Source of the DNA: a virus | Virus record (IMG/VR): IMGVR_UViG_3300028595_000053 | Coordinates: 1-28,100 of that record | DNA length: 28,100 nucleotides | Direction: 5' to 3' (one strand) | Shown: one piece after another, positions 6,400-13,837 of the stretch | Layout of the letters: each line of letters opens with the position of its first letter | Position numbering within the stretch: position 1 is the stretch's first letter | Made by a program: the position numbers and the translations under genes | Notes under the pieces: generated by a model | Databases searched by the model: none | What the model saw: only the letters and a program-made list of their open reading frames with translations | Told to the model about the DNA's origin: nothing

Positions 6400-8589
6400 A
6401 TGCGCAACTTCCTGCCACCGTTCGTATGCAGTTCGGCCGCCGACGCGCAGCGCCAGCAGCGCCCGTTCCGGATGGTGGCCGGCGGCGAGGGGCCGGTGCA
6501 GGTGTCCGCCGCCTCGGCGGCCGTCGAGGGCGGGGAGCCCTCGCTGCCGACCTTCACGATGGTGGGCTACACCGGCGGCGAGATGTGGATCAACTGGTAC
6601 GGCCGGGTGGTGGTGGACCTGTCGACCGCGCGCATGGCCAACCCGATCCGCGCGCTTCTGGAACACGATCCCAGCCAGATCGTCGGGCACGGCGAGGCCG
6701 AGGTTTCGGGCAAACGCATCCTGGCCAGCGGCGTGATCAGCGGCGGCGGCGAGGCCGCGCGGACGGTGGTGGACAGCGCGAAGAACGGCTTTCCCTGGCA
6801 GGCGTCGATAGGTGCCGACCCCACCACGCTGATTCTCGAAGAGGTCCGCGCCGGCGCCAGCGTCAAGGTCAACGACAAGACGTTCAAGGGGCCGCTCACC
6901 GTAGTACGCGGTGCGGTCATTCGCGAGATCAGTTTCGTGGCCCTCGGGGCCGACGGCAAAACCAGCGGCAACGTAGCCGCGCAGTTCGTAGGAGGATCAG
7001 GAATGGAGTTCAACACATGGCTTCGGGCGCACGGCTACGACCCCGACCAGCTCAGCGACGGGGAGCTCGCGCTCCTCAAGCGGGGCTTCGAGGCCGAGGC
7101 CGCCGCGGGGGATAACGGCAGGGTGGACGGCGGCGACGACGCCGGCGCCGATGCCGGGGACGATCCGGACGGCGGGGCACAGCCGCAGCCGGTACAGGCC
7201 GGGCAGCACCATGCGCCGGATGCGGCGGACGCCGCCGCCGCGGCGGTGCGTGCCGAGCGCGTGCGCCAGGCGGGCATCGAGGCGACCTGCACCCGGGCGC
7301 TGGCCGCCGGCTGGTGCAAGGGCGAGAAGACGGTCAAGAAGGTCCAGGCTCTCGCGGCAGCCGCGCGGTCCGAAGAGACCAGCGTCGAGGAGTTCCAGCA
7401 GCAGGTTCTGGAGGCCAGCTACTCGGCGGTGACCCCGGTTACCGCCGGTGTGGTGGTGGTCGACGGCTCCACCGACGCGCGGGCGCTGGAGGCGGCCATG
7501 TGCATGCAGGCGCGCGTCAGCGACGAGGTGCTGACCCGCGACTTCCAGGCGCAGACCCTGGACTCCGCGAATCGCATGCGGCGCATCCCGCTCAAGGCGT
7601 TGATCGCCGAGGCGGCGGCGCTGGACGGCGTGGTCCTCTCGCGCCGCGAGGAGGGTACCGACCGCTGGATCCGCGCGGCGGCCACGTCCCTCTCGCTCAC
7701 CGGCATCCTCAGCAACACCGCCAACAAGGTGATGCTTGAGGCATACCGCAAGCCGGAGTCGGTCATCCGCAAGATCTTCGGCATCAGCCAGGTCTCGGAC
7801 TTCAAGCAGCACACCCGCTATCGCCTGACCAGCGACATGGTCTTCAAAAAGGTGACCGTGGGCGGGGAGCTGAAGCACGGCGAGGTCGGCGAGCAGAGCT
7901 TCACCCAGCAGGCCGACACCTACGGGAGGTACTTCGAGCTGGACCGCCAGATGATCGTCAACGACGATCTCGGCGCGTTCCTGAGAGTCCCGCGGCTCAT
8001 GGGCCGCGGCGCGGCCCTGTCCATCGAGGAGATCGGCTTCACGCTGATCCTGGCCAACACCGGCAGCTTCTTCGCCGGCGCCAAGGGCAACTACGGTTCG
8101 GGTGCGGGCACCGCGTTAAGCACCACCAGCCTCAGCACGGCCGTGCAGTACCTCGAGCAGCAGACCTATCCGCAGGGCAAGCCGGTGGTCATCATGGCCA
8201 AGTTCCTGGTGGTCCCGTCGGAGCTGCGCACCACGGCCGAGGAGATCTACAAGGGCCAGAACCTGATCGTCACGGCCCTGGGCGCCACCGACGCGGCGGC
8301 GATCCAGCCTGGCCGCAACATCCACGCCGGGCGGTACGTGCCGCTCAGCACCCCGTACCTCTCGAACAGCAGCTTCCACGCTTCGGCCAGCGCCACCGGC
8401 TGGTACCTCTTCGGCGACCCCGAGGACGTGCCGGCCTTCGACCTGGCGTTCCTGAACGGCGTGGACGTGCCGACCATCGAGCAGGTCGGGGTACCGCCGC
8501 AGCACCTCGGCATCGGGTTCCGCGGCTACCAGGACGTGGGCGTGGCGCAGCAGGACCACCGCGGCGCCGTGTTCATGGCGGGCGCTTAA
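6400..8589 (+). CDS. prohead protease-major capsid protein fusion
   Basis: This 729-residue frame starts at ATG 6400 behind GAGGAG (6388-6393). Residues about 40-190 form an S78-type prohead protease: candidate catalytic H89 in LLEHDPSQIVGHGE, S136 in FPWQASIGAD and E176 in REISFVALGAD. A Gly/Asp/Ala/Gln-rich linker lies at about 230-280, and the rest is a major capsid domain resembling Mu gpT-type shells (IFGISQVSDFKQHTRYRLTSD, YFELDRQMIVNDDLGAFLR). Such fused protease/scaffold/capsid genes let the protease free itself and trim the scaffold segment during maturation. A strong internal start at 7003 (listed separately) may give capsid protein without protease. The catalytic residues are assigned by motif only. 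Confidence 0.88.
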   Translation: MRNFLPPFVCSSAADAQRQQRPFRMVAGGEGPVQVSAASAAVEGGEPSLPTFTMVGYTGGEMWINWYGRVVVDLSTARMANPIRALLEHDPSQIVGHGEAEVSGKRILASGVISGGGEAARTVVDSAKNGFPWQASIGADPTTLILEEVRAGASVKVNDKTFKGPLTVVRGAVIREISFVALGADGKTSGNVAAQFVGGSGMEFNTWLRAHGYDPDQLSDGELALLKRGFEAEAAAGDNGRVDGGDDAGADAGDDPDGGAQPQPVQAGQHHAPDAADAAAAAVRAERVRQAGIEATCTRALAAGWCKGEKTVKKVQALAAAARSEETSVEEFQQQVLEASYSAVTPVTAGVVVVDGSTDARALEAAMCMQARVSDEVLTRDFQAQTLDSANRMRRIPLKALIAEAAALDGVVLSRREEGTDRWIRAAATSLSLTGILSNTANKVMLEAYRKPESVIRKIFGISQVSDFKQHTRYRLTSDMVFKKVTVGGELKHGEVGEQSFTQQADTYGRYFELDRQMIVNDDLGAFLRVPRLMGRGAALSIEEIGFTLILANTGSFFAGAKGNYGSGAGTALSTTSLSTAVQYLEQQTYPQGKPVVIMAKFLVVPSELRTTAEEIYKGQNLIVTALGATDAAAIQPGRNIHAGRYVPLSTPYLSNSSFHASASATGWYLFGDPEDVPAFDLAFLNGVDVPTIEQVGVPPQHLGIGFRGYQDVGVAQQDHRGAVFMAGA
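7003..8589 (+). CDS. major capsid protein from internal in-frame start
   Basis: Inside the fusion frame, ATG 7003 (residue 202) is preceded by TAGGAGGAT (6989-6997), a near-perfect ribosome-binding site seven bases upstream. Translation here gives a 528-residue product beginning MEFNTWLRAHGYDPDQLSD, a typical start for a capsid protein with an N-terminal scaffold (delta) domain. The predicted protease domain ends just before this ATG, so the site separates the two functions exactly. Making extra capsid protein from an internal start would solve the stoichiometry problem of a 1:1 fusion, as in the nested C/Nu3 arrangement of lambda. Whether it is used is inferred. Confidence 0.65.
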   Translation: MEFNTWLRAHGYDPDQLSDGELALLKRGFEAEAAAGDNGRVDGGDDAGADAGDDPDGGAQPQPVQAGQHHAPDAADAAAAAVRAERVRQAGIEATCTRALAAGWCKGEKTVKKVQALAAAARSEETSVEEFQQQVLEASYSAVTPVTAGVVVVDGSTDARALEAAMCMQARVSDEVLTRDFQAQTLDSANRMRRIPLKALIAEAAALDGVVLSRREEGTDRWIRAAATSLSLTGILSNTANKVMLEAYRKPESVIRKIFGISQVSDFKQHTRYRLTSDMVFKKVTVGGELKHGEVGEQSFTQQADTYGRYFELDRQMIVNDDLGAFLRVPRLMGRGAALSIEEIGFTLILANTGSFFAGAKGNYGSGAGTALSTTSLSTAVQYLEQQTYPQGKPVVIMAKFLVVPSELRTTAEEIYKGQNLIVTALGATDAAAIQPGRNIHAGRYVPLSTPYLSNSSFHASASATGWYLFGDPEDVPAFDLAFLNGVDVPTIEQVGVPPQHLGIGFRGYQDVGVAQQDHRGAVFMAGA

Positions 8590-8641
8590 CCGGGGGCCTT
8601 CCGGGCTCTCTCTGAATCGGAAAGGATAGGAGGACAGGGCA

Positions 8642-9676
8642 ATGACAGTTGAAGCTGCCCCCAAGGCAAGGATCTACCAGCCGGGCAAGGTGCTCGACTA
8701 CACCGCGTCCGCCGACAAGAGCGGCGGCGACGTGGTCGAGATCGCCGGGCTGTGCGGAGTACTGGAAGCCGACGTCAGTAACGGCTACCAGGTGGGCGCC
8801 CTCGTCGAGGGCGTGGTCAAGGTCGACGCCAAGAACGAGGCGTTCACCGCCGGACAGAACGTCTGGTTCGACAGCGACGGCGACCCCTACGGGGGAACCG
8901 CCGGTACCGGCGCGGCGACCGGAACCCCGGTCAACGCCACCGGCGACATGCTGATGGGCACGGCCGTCTACGCGGCCGGGGCCACCCAGGGCTACGTCTT
9001 GGTCGCCCTCAACAAGGAAAGCCAGCTCAACGGCCGCAAGATCGGGACGTTCTCGAACCCCGAGAGCTGGGCCGCCGCGGACGAGTGGGAAGAGAAGCAT
9101 ATCGGCTGCAGCCTGGCTACCGCCAGCAAGCCCGCCAGCCGCATGCGCCTCTCGAACCTGCAGGACCAGACGGAAGGAGCGCTGATCGCCAGGCACGTGC
9201 AGTGCTACTCCGGCTCGGGCTTCGACGTTGCCGAGCTGGGCGCTCTGCTGGTCGAGGCGGGCATGAAGGGCGCGTCCGGAGTGCTGCTGGCCAGCACCGA
9301 GGGCGGCTACGCGGCCCGCTTCAAGTTCGAGGACGATTACGCCACCGGCGGACAGTCCGACGGCGCGCCGACCTACACCGGGCAGGTGTCGGTCATCAGC
9401 CTGCAGGCGCAGATCTCCGCGAACCCCACTGGCGAGTTCTGCGCGATCAACGTGGACTGCCAGGCGGCGGGGGCCGGAACGGCCACCCCGTTCGACTCGA
9501 TCCTCCACGTCGAGGCCGACGGGAAGAACCCGGACATCGTCAACCTGATCAAGTTCGAGGCTGCCAGCGCGTGCGCGGTGGAATCGGCCGGGACCTACTC
9601 GACCGCAGACGGGTACTTCCTCGTCTCGGTCAACGGGTCGACCTATCGCGTGCCGTTCTTCGCGGCCGTCGACTGA
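8642..9676 (+). CDS. DUF2190-like capsid decoration protein with extra C-terminal domain
   Basis: A 344-residue protein with a strong AGGAGG site (8627-8635 region) before ATG 8642. Residues 1 to about 125 match the DUF2190 pattern found beside capsid genes: YQPGKVLDYTASADKSGGDVVEI, then GALVEGVVKVDAKNEAFTAGQ and VWFDSDGDPY. The family is thought to stabilise or decorate the shell. Family members are usually about 110-130 residues, so residues about 130-344 are an extension. It is Gly/Ala/Ser-rich and predicted beta (ALLVEAGMKGASGVLLAS, VSVISLQAQISANPTGEFCAIN, GYFLVSVNGSTYRVPF). That part could project from the shell as a surface domain. Confidence 0.78.
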   Translation: MTVEAAPKARIYQPGKVLDYTASADKSGGDVVEIAGLCGVLEADVSNGYQVGALVEGVVKVDAKNEAFTAGQNVWFDSDGDPYGGTAGTGAATGTPVNATGDMLMGTAVYAAGATQGYVLVALNKESQLNGRKIGTFSNPESWAAADEWEEKHIGCSLATASKPASRMRLSNLQDQTEGALIARHVQCYSGSGFDVAELGALLVEAGMKGASGVLLASTEGGYAARFKFEDDYATGGQSDGAPTYTGQVSVISLQAQISANPTGEFCAINVDCQAAGAGTATPFDSILHVEADGKNPDIVNLIKFEAASACAVESAGTYSTADGYFLVSVNGSTYRVPFFAAVD

Positions 9677-9696
9677 TCCAGGGCAACTGAGGCAAT

Positions 9697-9727
9697 CCCC
9701 CGGGGCGGCACTGGGCCGCCCCGGGGG
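9697..9727 (+). terminator. 13-bp GC-only stem-loop after the decoration gene
   Basis: CCCCCGGGGCGGC at 9697-9709 pairs perfectly with 9715-9727 around a five-base loop (ACTGG). It begins 20 bases after the decoration-gene stop. No T-run follows, so it is not a textbook intrinsic terminator. It may act as an attenuator, a transcript-stabilising 3' structure for the highly expressed capsid genes, or a U-tract-less terminator. Confidence 0.55.
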
Positions 9728-9763
9728 CCACTACCGGACCCCGGGAGAGAGAGGAGAGTTTCC

Positions 9764-10180
9764 ATGAAGGTCAAGTTGCACCTCCGCGAGCGCTTCCAGC
9801 TGATCGGTCTGCTGCCCCCCAAGGGCAGCATCGCCACCATGCGCGTGCGGCGCGACACGCGCATGGCCCTCGCGCCCAGCGAGGACGAGATAGCGCGCTG
9901 GAACATCCGCGACGCCGACGGCGGCACGGTGATGTTCGATACCCACCGGATCGAGACGGATCTAGAGAGTGGCCAGCGCCGGCCGGTGCTGGCGTTCGAT
10001 CCCGACGCCGGCAAGAAGGTCCCCGTGCCCCTGGACCTCACCGCCGAGGTCGAGATAGGCACCGCGGGCATGGAGCTGCTGGTCAAGGCGCTCAAAGAAG
10101 CCGACCGCGCCGGGCGCCTGGGCGAGGAACACATTGACCTCTACGAGCGCTTCGTCGAGAGCGAGGCCGGGAAGGAATGA
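9764..10180 (+). CDS. hypothetical head-region protein
   Basis: A 138-residue protein with a good GAGAGGAGAG site before ATG 9764. The N-terminal half is predicted beta (KVKLHLRERFQLIGLLPPKGS, TMRVRRDTRMALAPSEDEIARWNI), and the C-terminal third is helical and charged (MELLVKALKEADRAGRLGEEHIDLYERFV). I do not recognise the family. Its place between the capsid decoration gene and the neck connector suggests a head-assembly or accessory role. The stop is followed by 76 bases that include the 14-base palindrome GGGGGCCGGCCCCC. Confidence 0.65.
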   Translation: MKVKLHLRERFQLIGLLPPKGSIATMRVRRDTRMALAPSEDEIARWNIRDADGGTVMFDTHRIETDLESGQRRPVLAFDPDAGKKVPVPLDLTAEVEIGTAGMELLVKALKEADRAGRLGEEHIDLYERFVESEAGKE

Positions 10181-10256
10181 CTTTGTCGCCGTGCGGGGCG
10201 CCGGTCTCTCACCCGGGGGCCGGCCCCCTCGGCGGCTTGAGAAAGGAGAGTTCGAC

Positions 10257-10781
10257 GTGAAAGAGCTGCTTTGCCCCGAGTGTAGCGCCCCAGCCGAATT
10301 CAACGGCGAGCGCTATCCCTACCACCACAAGTTCTTCCGGCCCGCGGTCTGCGGTAGCTGCGGCTATCGCTGGGGGCAGCCGGTGAACGCCGACGGCCAG
10401 CTGATCGGCACCGAGCCGCCCGCGCCGGTGGTCGTCGCCGGCAGTCTCGAGGATCGCGACGGCGAAGGCGGTTCGCTTCCGGACATGGACGCCGGCAACT
10501 ACGCCTCGAACGCGATGGACGTCAGCGACCCAAACGTCGATAGCGGCACCGGCCCCGCCGAGCCGGAGGTCGACCCGGCCCGCGAGTTCGAGCTCGTCAA
10601 AATCGGCGAGGGCTTCGAGCTCGACGGGATCGCCGAAGGCGACCAGCTCCTGGTTGACTACAAGGGCGAGCCGCGGCGCATCACGGTCAACGACGTGACG
10701 TCCCGGACCGTGGTCGCCGAGATCGACGGCGAGCCCGACATCCGCATCCGCAAGGCACAGGTCGTCGGCCGCTTCGAGTAG
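10257..10781 (+). CDS. zinc-ribbon protein with C-terminal beta domain
   Basis: I chose GTG 10257 because AAGGAGAG lies seven bases upstream and the protein then starts MKELLCPECSAP; the longer frame upstream overlaps the previous gene. The 174-residue product has one zinc ribbon (C6/C9 and C32/C35). A Gly/Asp/Ser/Pro-rich linker (about 60-110) follows. The C-terminal domain (about 112-174) has alternating hydrophobics (FELVKIGEGFELDGI, QLLVDYKGEPRRITVND, VVAEIDGEPDIRIRKAQVVG) and may be an SH3-like barrel. The function is unknown. Confidence 0.68.
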   Translation: MKELLCPECSAPAEFNGERYPYHHKFFRPAVCGSCGYRWGQPVNADGQLIGTEPPAPVVVAGSLEDRDGEGGSLPDMDAGNYASNAMDVSDPNVDSGTGPAEPEVDPAREFELVKIGEGFELDGIAEGDQLLVDYKGEPRRITVNDVTSRTVVAEIDGEPDIRIRKAQVVGRFE

Positions 10782-10830
10782 GGGCGCGCGCGTGTCCCGC
10801 TTCACGTGTCCCGTGTCCCGGGAGTAGATC

Positions 10831-11190
10831 GTGTCCACCTTCGCCGACACCGAACTCGCCGAGGCCGCTTCGGAGATCTCCGACACGGTCTCGGCGGAGT
10901 GGTGGCCGCTGGGCGTCGAGGCCAACAAGGTCACGCTCGTGAACGTGGTCTGGAACCCCGGGCGCGTCGCCGAGATGCGGTACGAGGACGCGCAACATCA
11001 AGTCAGGCGCGGCATCCTCACGGTCACCGACGGCCTGGTCACCAGCCCCGACACGCGCGACGCCTACAAGCTGGACGGGGTGGTCTACGCCTGCGAGGAG
11101 GTGCTCGAGACCGTGCCGTTTGTCGACGTTCAGCTGGCGGCCCGCGACGAGCTCGAGGTCGTGCGGCAGACGCATCGCATCAGGAGGTAG
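10831..11190 (+). CDS. probable head-tail connector (neck) protein
   Basis: A 119-residue frame starts at GTG 10831. The order of elements fits small head-completion/stopper proteins: a short helix (TELAEAASEISDTVSAEWW), then a beta-rich core (VTLVNVVWNPGRVAEMRY, RRGILTVTDGLVTS, YKLDGVVYACEEVLETV). No exact family match can be made by eye. The position after capsid genes agrees with lambda FII-like or SPP1 gp16-like stoppers. GTG is preceded by GGGAGTAGATC, a modest binding site. The stop is followed six bases later by the next gene, whose AGGAGG overlaps this gene's last codons. Confidence 0.6.
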   Translation: MSTFADTELAEAASEISDTVSAEWWPLGVEANKVTLVNVVWNPGRVAEMRYEDAQHQVRRGILTVTDGLVTSPDTRDAYKLDGVVYACEEVLETVPFVDVQLAARDELEVVRQTHRIRR

Positions 11191-11195
11191 CCGTG

Positions 11196-11879
11196 ATGTC
11201 ACACCGAACCCGCGTCGAGGTACTGTGCGCGCTGGCGCTGGTGGGCGCTGCGATCGCCGGCGGGGGCTGCACCCCGCGCGGCGGCATTCCCGGCGTGCCC
11301 AACGTGCGCATGCCCGAGAAGGGGAAGTCGCCCCGCAGCGCCGCGGAGTGGCGCGCCCACGCCGAGAAAGAGCACGCCAGGGCCGACGCCCTGGAGCGCG
11401 ACGCGGCCCAGCACCGCGCGGCCGCCGTCGACGCCGAGCAACGCGCCCGGGCCGCCGAGGCCGCGGCCCGGCAGCGCGTAATGCATATCACTGCCGGCGT
11501 GTGTTTCCTGCTGGCGGTGCTGTGCGTCCTGGGCGTAGTGTTCGCGGCAGGCTACCGCGTCAAGTTCCTGGTCGGCGTTGTGGCGTTCGTGCTGGCCGGC
11601 GTGGCCAGCCTGGGCATCGCCTGGCTGCTGGCACACCCGTGGGTGATGTGGGCGGCACTGGGCGCCGTGGCGCTGCTGCTGGGCGGGTGGGTGGTCTACC
11701 AGCTGCGCAAGGACCGCCAGCTGGGCGACGTGCTGCTGAGCGCCGGCGAGCGGGCCAAAACGCGTTGGGAGGACTTCCGCGATCACATGCGAGGCTACAT
11801 CCCCAGCGAAAGCGACCTGGACAAATACGTGGACAAGCGCCGGCGCCAGCTTGGCTGGACGTCGCAGCCTGACAGGTGA
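11196..11879 (+). CDS. putative lipoprotein with coiled coil and three membrane helices
   Basis: A 227-residue protein; AGGAGG at 11182-11187 favours ATG 11196. The N-terminus has Arg residues, a hydrophobic stretch and AGGGC with C25, a loose lipobox. Residues about 48-94 are Ala/Glu/Arg/His-rich and predicted coiled coil. Three hydrophobic segments follow at about 96-117, 119-140 and 141-163, then a basic amphipathic tail (RAKTRWEDFRDHMRGY). A lipobox plus coiled coil plus membrane anchor recalls unimolecular spanins, and the multi-helix part recalls a holin, so a lysis role is possible. It could equally be a membrane protein for superinfection exclusion. No endolysin lies beside it. Confidence 0.65.
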   Translation: MSHRTRVEVLCALALVGAAIAGGGCTPRGGIPGVPNVRMPEKGKSPRSAAEWRAHAEKEHARADALERDAAQHRAAAVDAEQRARAAEAAARQRVMHITAGVCFLLAVLCVLGVVFAAGYRVKFLVGVVAFVLAGVASLGIAWLLAHPWVMWAALGAVALLLGGWVVYQLRKDRQLGDVLLSAGERAKTRWEDFRDHMRGYIPSESDLDKYVDKRRRQLGWTSQPDR

Positions 11880-11886
11880 CGCGCAG

Positions 11887-12342
11887 ATGCCTGACCAGAC
11901 CCCCGACCGCATTGGCGACCTGCTGGCCGAAGTGCGCGGCCTGCGCAAAGACTGCGGCACGGAGTTTTCGAGCGTCAAGGGCCTGGTGGGCCAGACCCGC
12001 GAAGAGCTGGCCGGCCTGCGCCAGCAGATGGCCGACCACGTCAACGCCCCGAGCCTACACCCCGCACAACCGTGCCAGGGCCTGGTTGACCACCGCGCCG
12101 ACGCCACCGCGCACCCGGCCCGGCCGTGCACCGAGCTGGGCCGGCACCTGGAGCGCCACGCATGCACCGCCGACACGCAGGCCGCGGCCGCAGTGGCAAC
12201 GCGCGGCATCGACTGGCGCCAGGTGGTGGCCGGCGTGCTGATTAGCCTGCTGTCCACGCTGCTGCTGGCCGCCCTGGGCGGCGGCCTGGCGTACCACTAC
12301 GCGGGCGGTGGCGCGCCGGCTGCTAACACCGGGGGGCCGTAA
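11887..12342 (+). CDS. single-pass membrane protein with duplicated His/Cys motif
   Basis: A 151-residue protein starts at ATG 11887, eight bases after the previous stop. Residues about 5-50 are predicted coiled coil (DRIGDLLAEVRGLRKD, VGQTREELAGLRQQM). Then HPAxPCxxLxxH occurs twice with an 18-residue period: H58/C63/H69 and H76/C81/H87, followed by H91 and C93. This looks like a metal-binding or redox site. One transmembrane helix lies at about 113-137 (VVAGVLISLLSTLLLAALGG), with a short Gly/Ala tail outside. Coiled coil and one C-terminal helix would fit a holin/antiholin or membrane sensor; the function is unknown. Confidence 0.68.
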   Translation: MPDQTPDRIGDLLAEVRGLRKDCGTEFSSVKGLVGQTREELAGLRQQMADHVNAPSLHPAQPCQGLVDHRADATAHPARPCTELGRHLERHACTADTQAAAAVATRGIDWRQVVAGVLISLLSTLLLAALGGGLAYHYAGGGAPAANTGGP

Positions 12343-12433
12343 CAACGCCGGACTGGATAACGCCGGTTTGCATCATCGCGCTGCTGGTGCTGGCCGTGAT
12401 TACCTGGCCCTGGCCGTGGGAGGACTAGCCGAC

Positions 12434-12802
12434 ATGGACCCCAACAAAATCCGCACGCTGCGGGCCTACTGTGACGCGCTGCTGGAAGCCATCGACATAG
12501 CGGACGAGTCTGGCCCCTCGCAGCAGGACCCGCAGGATGTTCTGGACGACTGGCGCACCGATAGCTCTAATCGCGTGCTCGGCGGGTCTGGCTTCAAGGC
12601 TGAGATAATCGGCGGCTACGCCACAGCCCCAACAGTCACAAGCGCGGACTTAGAAGCGTTGGGGGTGTCTAAGTCAGTCGCGGCCGAGATGATTGTCGAG
12701 CGCGACCGCGTGCGTACTGAGGCCATCCGCCGCAGAGACGCTATCGGCGACCCGCCGACCACTGGCGAATTCAACCCGGCGGCCGCTCCCGAGGAGAGGT
12801 AG
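12434..12802 (+). CDS. small hypothetical protein
   Basis: I chose ATG 12434 (122 residues) with GGGAGG about ten bases upstream; the frame is open further left, but that part overlaps the previous gene and reads poorly. The protein starts MDPNKIRTLRAYCDALLEAIDIADE, predicted helical. A Gly/Thr-rich middle follows, then a second helical part (LEALGVSKSVAAEMIVERDRVRTEAIRRRDAI) and a Pro-rich tail. No family is recognised. It immediately precedes two fibre-like genes. Confidence 0.55.
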   Translation: MDPNKIRTLRAYCDALLEAIDIADESGPSQQDPQDVLDDWRTDSSNRVLGGSGFKAEIIGGYATAPTVTSADLEALGVSKSVAAEMIVERDRVRTEAIRRRDAIGDPPTTGEFNPAAAPEER

Positions 12803-13834
12803 ATGGGCACGCGCTGGTTCAGAGACGCTCTGACGCTCTCCGACTCCGATAAGCTGGAGCACGTTCCCGGCTCTGGTGGTCGCACGTGTCGGCTGAAGCT
12901 CCAGCAGTCATGGCAGGATGACAACTTTACTGATTTCGGCCACCTGACTGAAGTGGACAGCGGAACAAACGTTACTGTTGATAGTGGCGTTATCAAGTTC
13001 AAGGGCGCGGGCGTATGGGACGCCAACGGTGTCCGCACCGCATTAGTTTCGACCAACAACCCCGGCGCATTCCGCGCGCGTATAAAGATGAACGAAAAGG
13101 GATATTGCGGGATTGGGTTCACGCGGGATGCCTCTGGTCTTGACTACAACGATGAAGTGCCAAAGGTGTTTTTCGATGGATCGGGAAACCTTGCGCTGAT
13201 CGAGGCAAACACTATTACACGCAGGTGTTTCGTCAATACGTTGTGTGATGTTGGCGACACGTTCGACATCTGGTTCGAGTGGGATTGGGACCCAGTCTAC
13301 AACGTGTTCCAGATCTTCAGAATCTGTATAGCTCTTCCGGACCTGGAAGACAATAAATTCTGCGTTTTCGAGCAACTGACTGACAATGATGTCGCCAATA
13401 TCGGATTTCAGATCAACTGCTACCAGGCGTTTTCCACTCCGTGGGAGTTGTCCGAACTGGAATACCTGGACGGTTACGACACCGGCGGCGAGGACGGGTC
13501 AACTGTGCTGGACGCTGGCGAGGGTAACACGTGGGATGGTTCGGTGCTTGCCACGCTTGCTGATGACATTGCGTTGCCGACCGACGATGATCCGCGAGTG
13601 TCATACGATGACGTGACCTTTGACGTGAGCTACGACGACGGCACGCCCGACTGGCAGACCGGCAAGACCTTGGCGCAACTTGAAACGTGGATGAAGGCGC
13701 TGGACACCGACAAGCGATATTTCCGACTGAAAGGTGTATTCGGCAACGACGCAGCCACGCAGGTACACATGCAACTGCCAAACATGGCCGAGGTCCCGCT
13801 AACGGGCGGCAATGTCATTGTGGTGGAGGACTGA
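12803..13834 (+). CDS. putative tail fibre or adhesin-like protein, concanavalin-like
   Basis: A 343-residue protein starts at ATG 12803 after GAGGAGAGG. The middle (about 35-225) is beta-rich with the rhythm of a concanavalin/LamG-like sandwich (VDSGVIKFKGAGVWD, GAFRARIKMNEKGYCGIGFT, TFDIWFEWDWDPVYNVFQIF, IGFQINCYQAFSTPWELSELEYLD). The C-terminal 100 residues carry DGTPDWQTGKTLAQLETWMKAL and end in a beta segment. G+C and codon choice are clearly lower than in flanking head and tail genes (more T/A third positions), which suggests separate acquisition. The role as fibre or decoration adhesin is inferred from fold-like pattern and its partner gene. Confidence 0.55.
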   Translation: MGTRWFRDALTLSDSDKLEHVPGSGGRTCRLKLQQSWQDDNFTDFGHLTEVDSGTNVTVDSGVIKFKGAGVWDANGVRTALVSTNNPGAFRARIKMNEKGYCGIGFTRDASGLDYNDEVPKVFFDGSGNLALIEANTITRRCFVNTLCDVGDTFDIWFEWDWDPVYNVFQIFRICIALPDLEDNKFCVFEQLTDNDVANIGFQINCYQAFSTPWELSELEYLDGYDTGGEDGSTVLDAGEGNTWDGSVLATLADDIALPTDDDPRVSYDDVTFDVSYDDGTPDWQTGKTLAQLETWMKALDTDKRYFRLKGVFGNDAATQVHMQLPNMAEVPLTGGNVIVVED

Positions 13835-13837
13835 TAA

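Noticed and set aside
10791-10820. Three CGTGTCCCG copies before the neck gene
   Set aside because: Very short, partly overlapping and in GC-rich sequence; no symmetry or spacing that points to a binding site.
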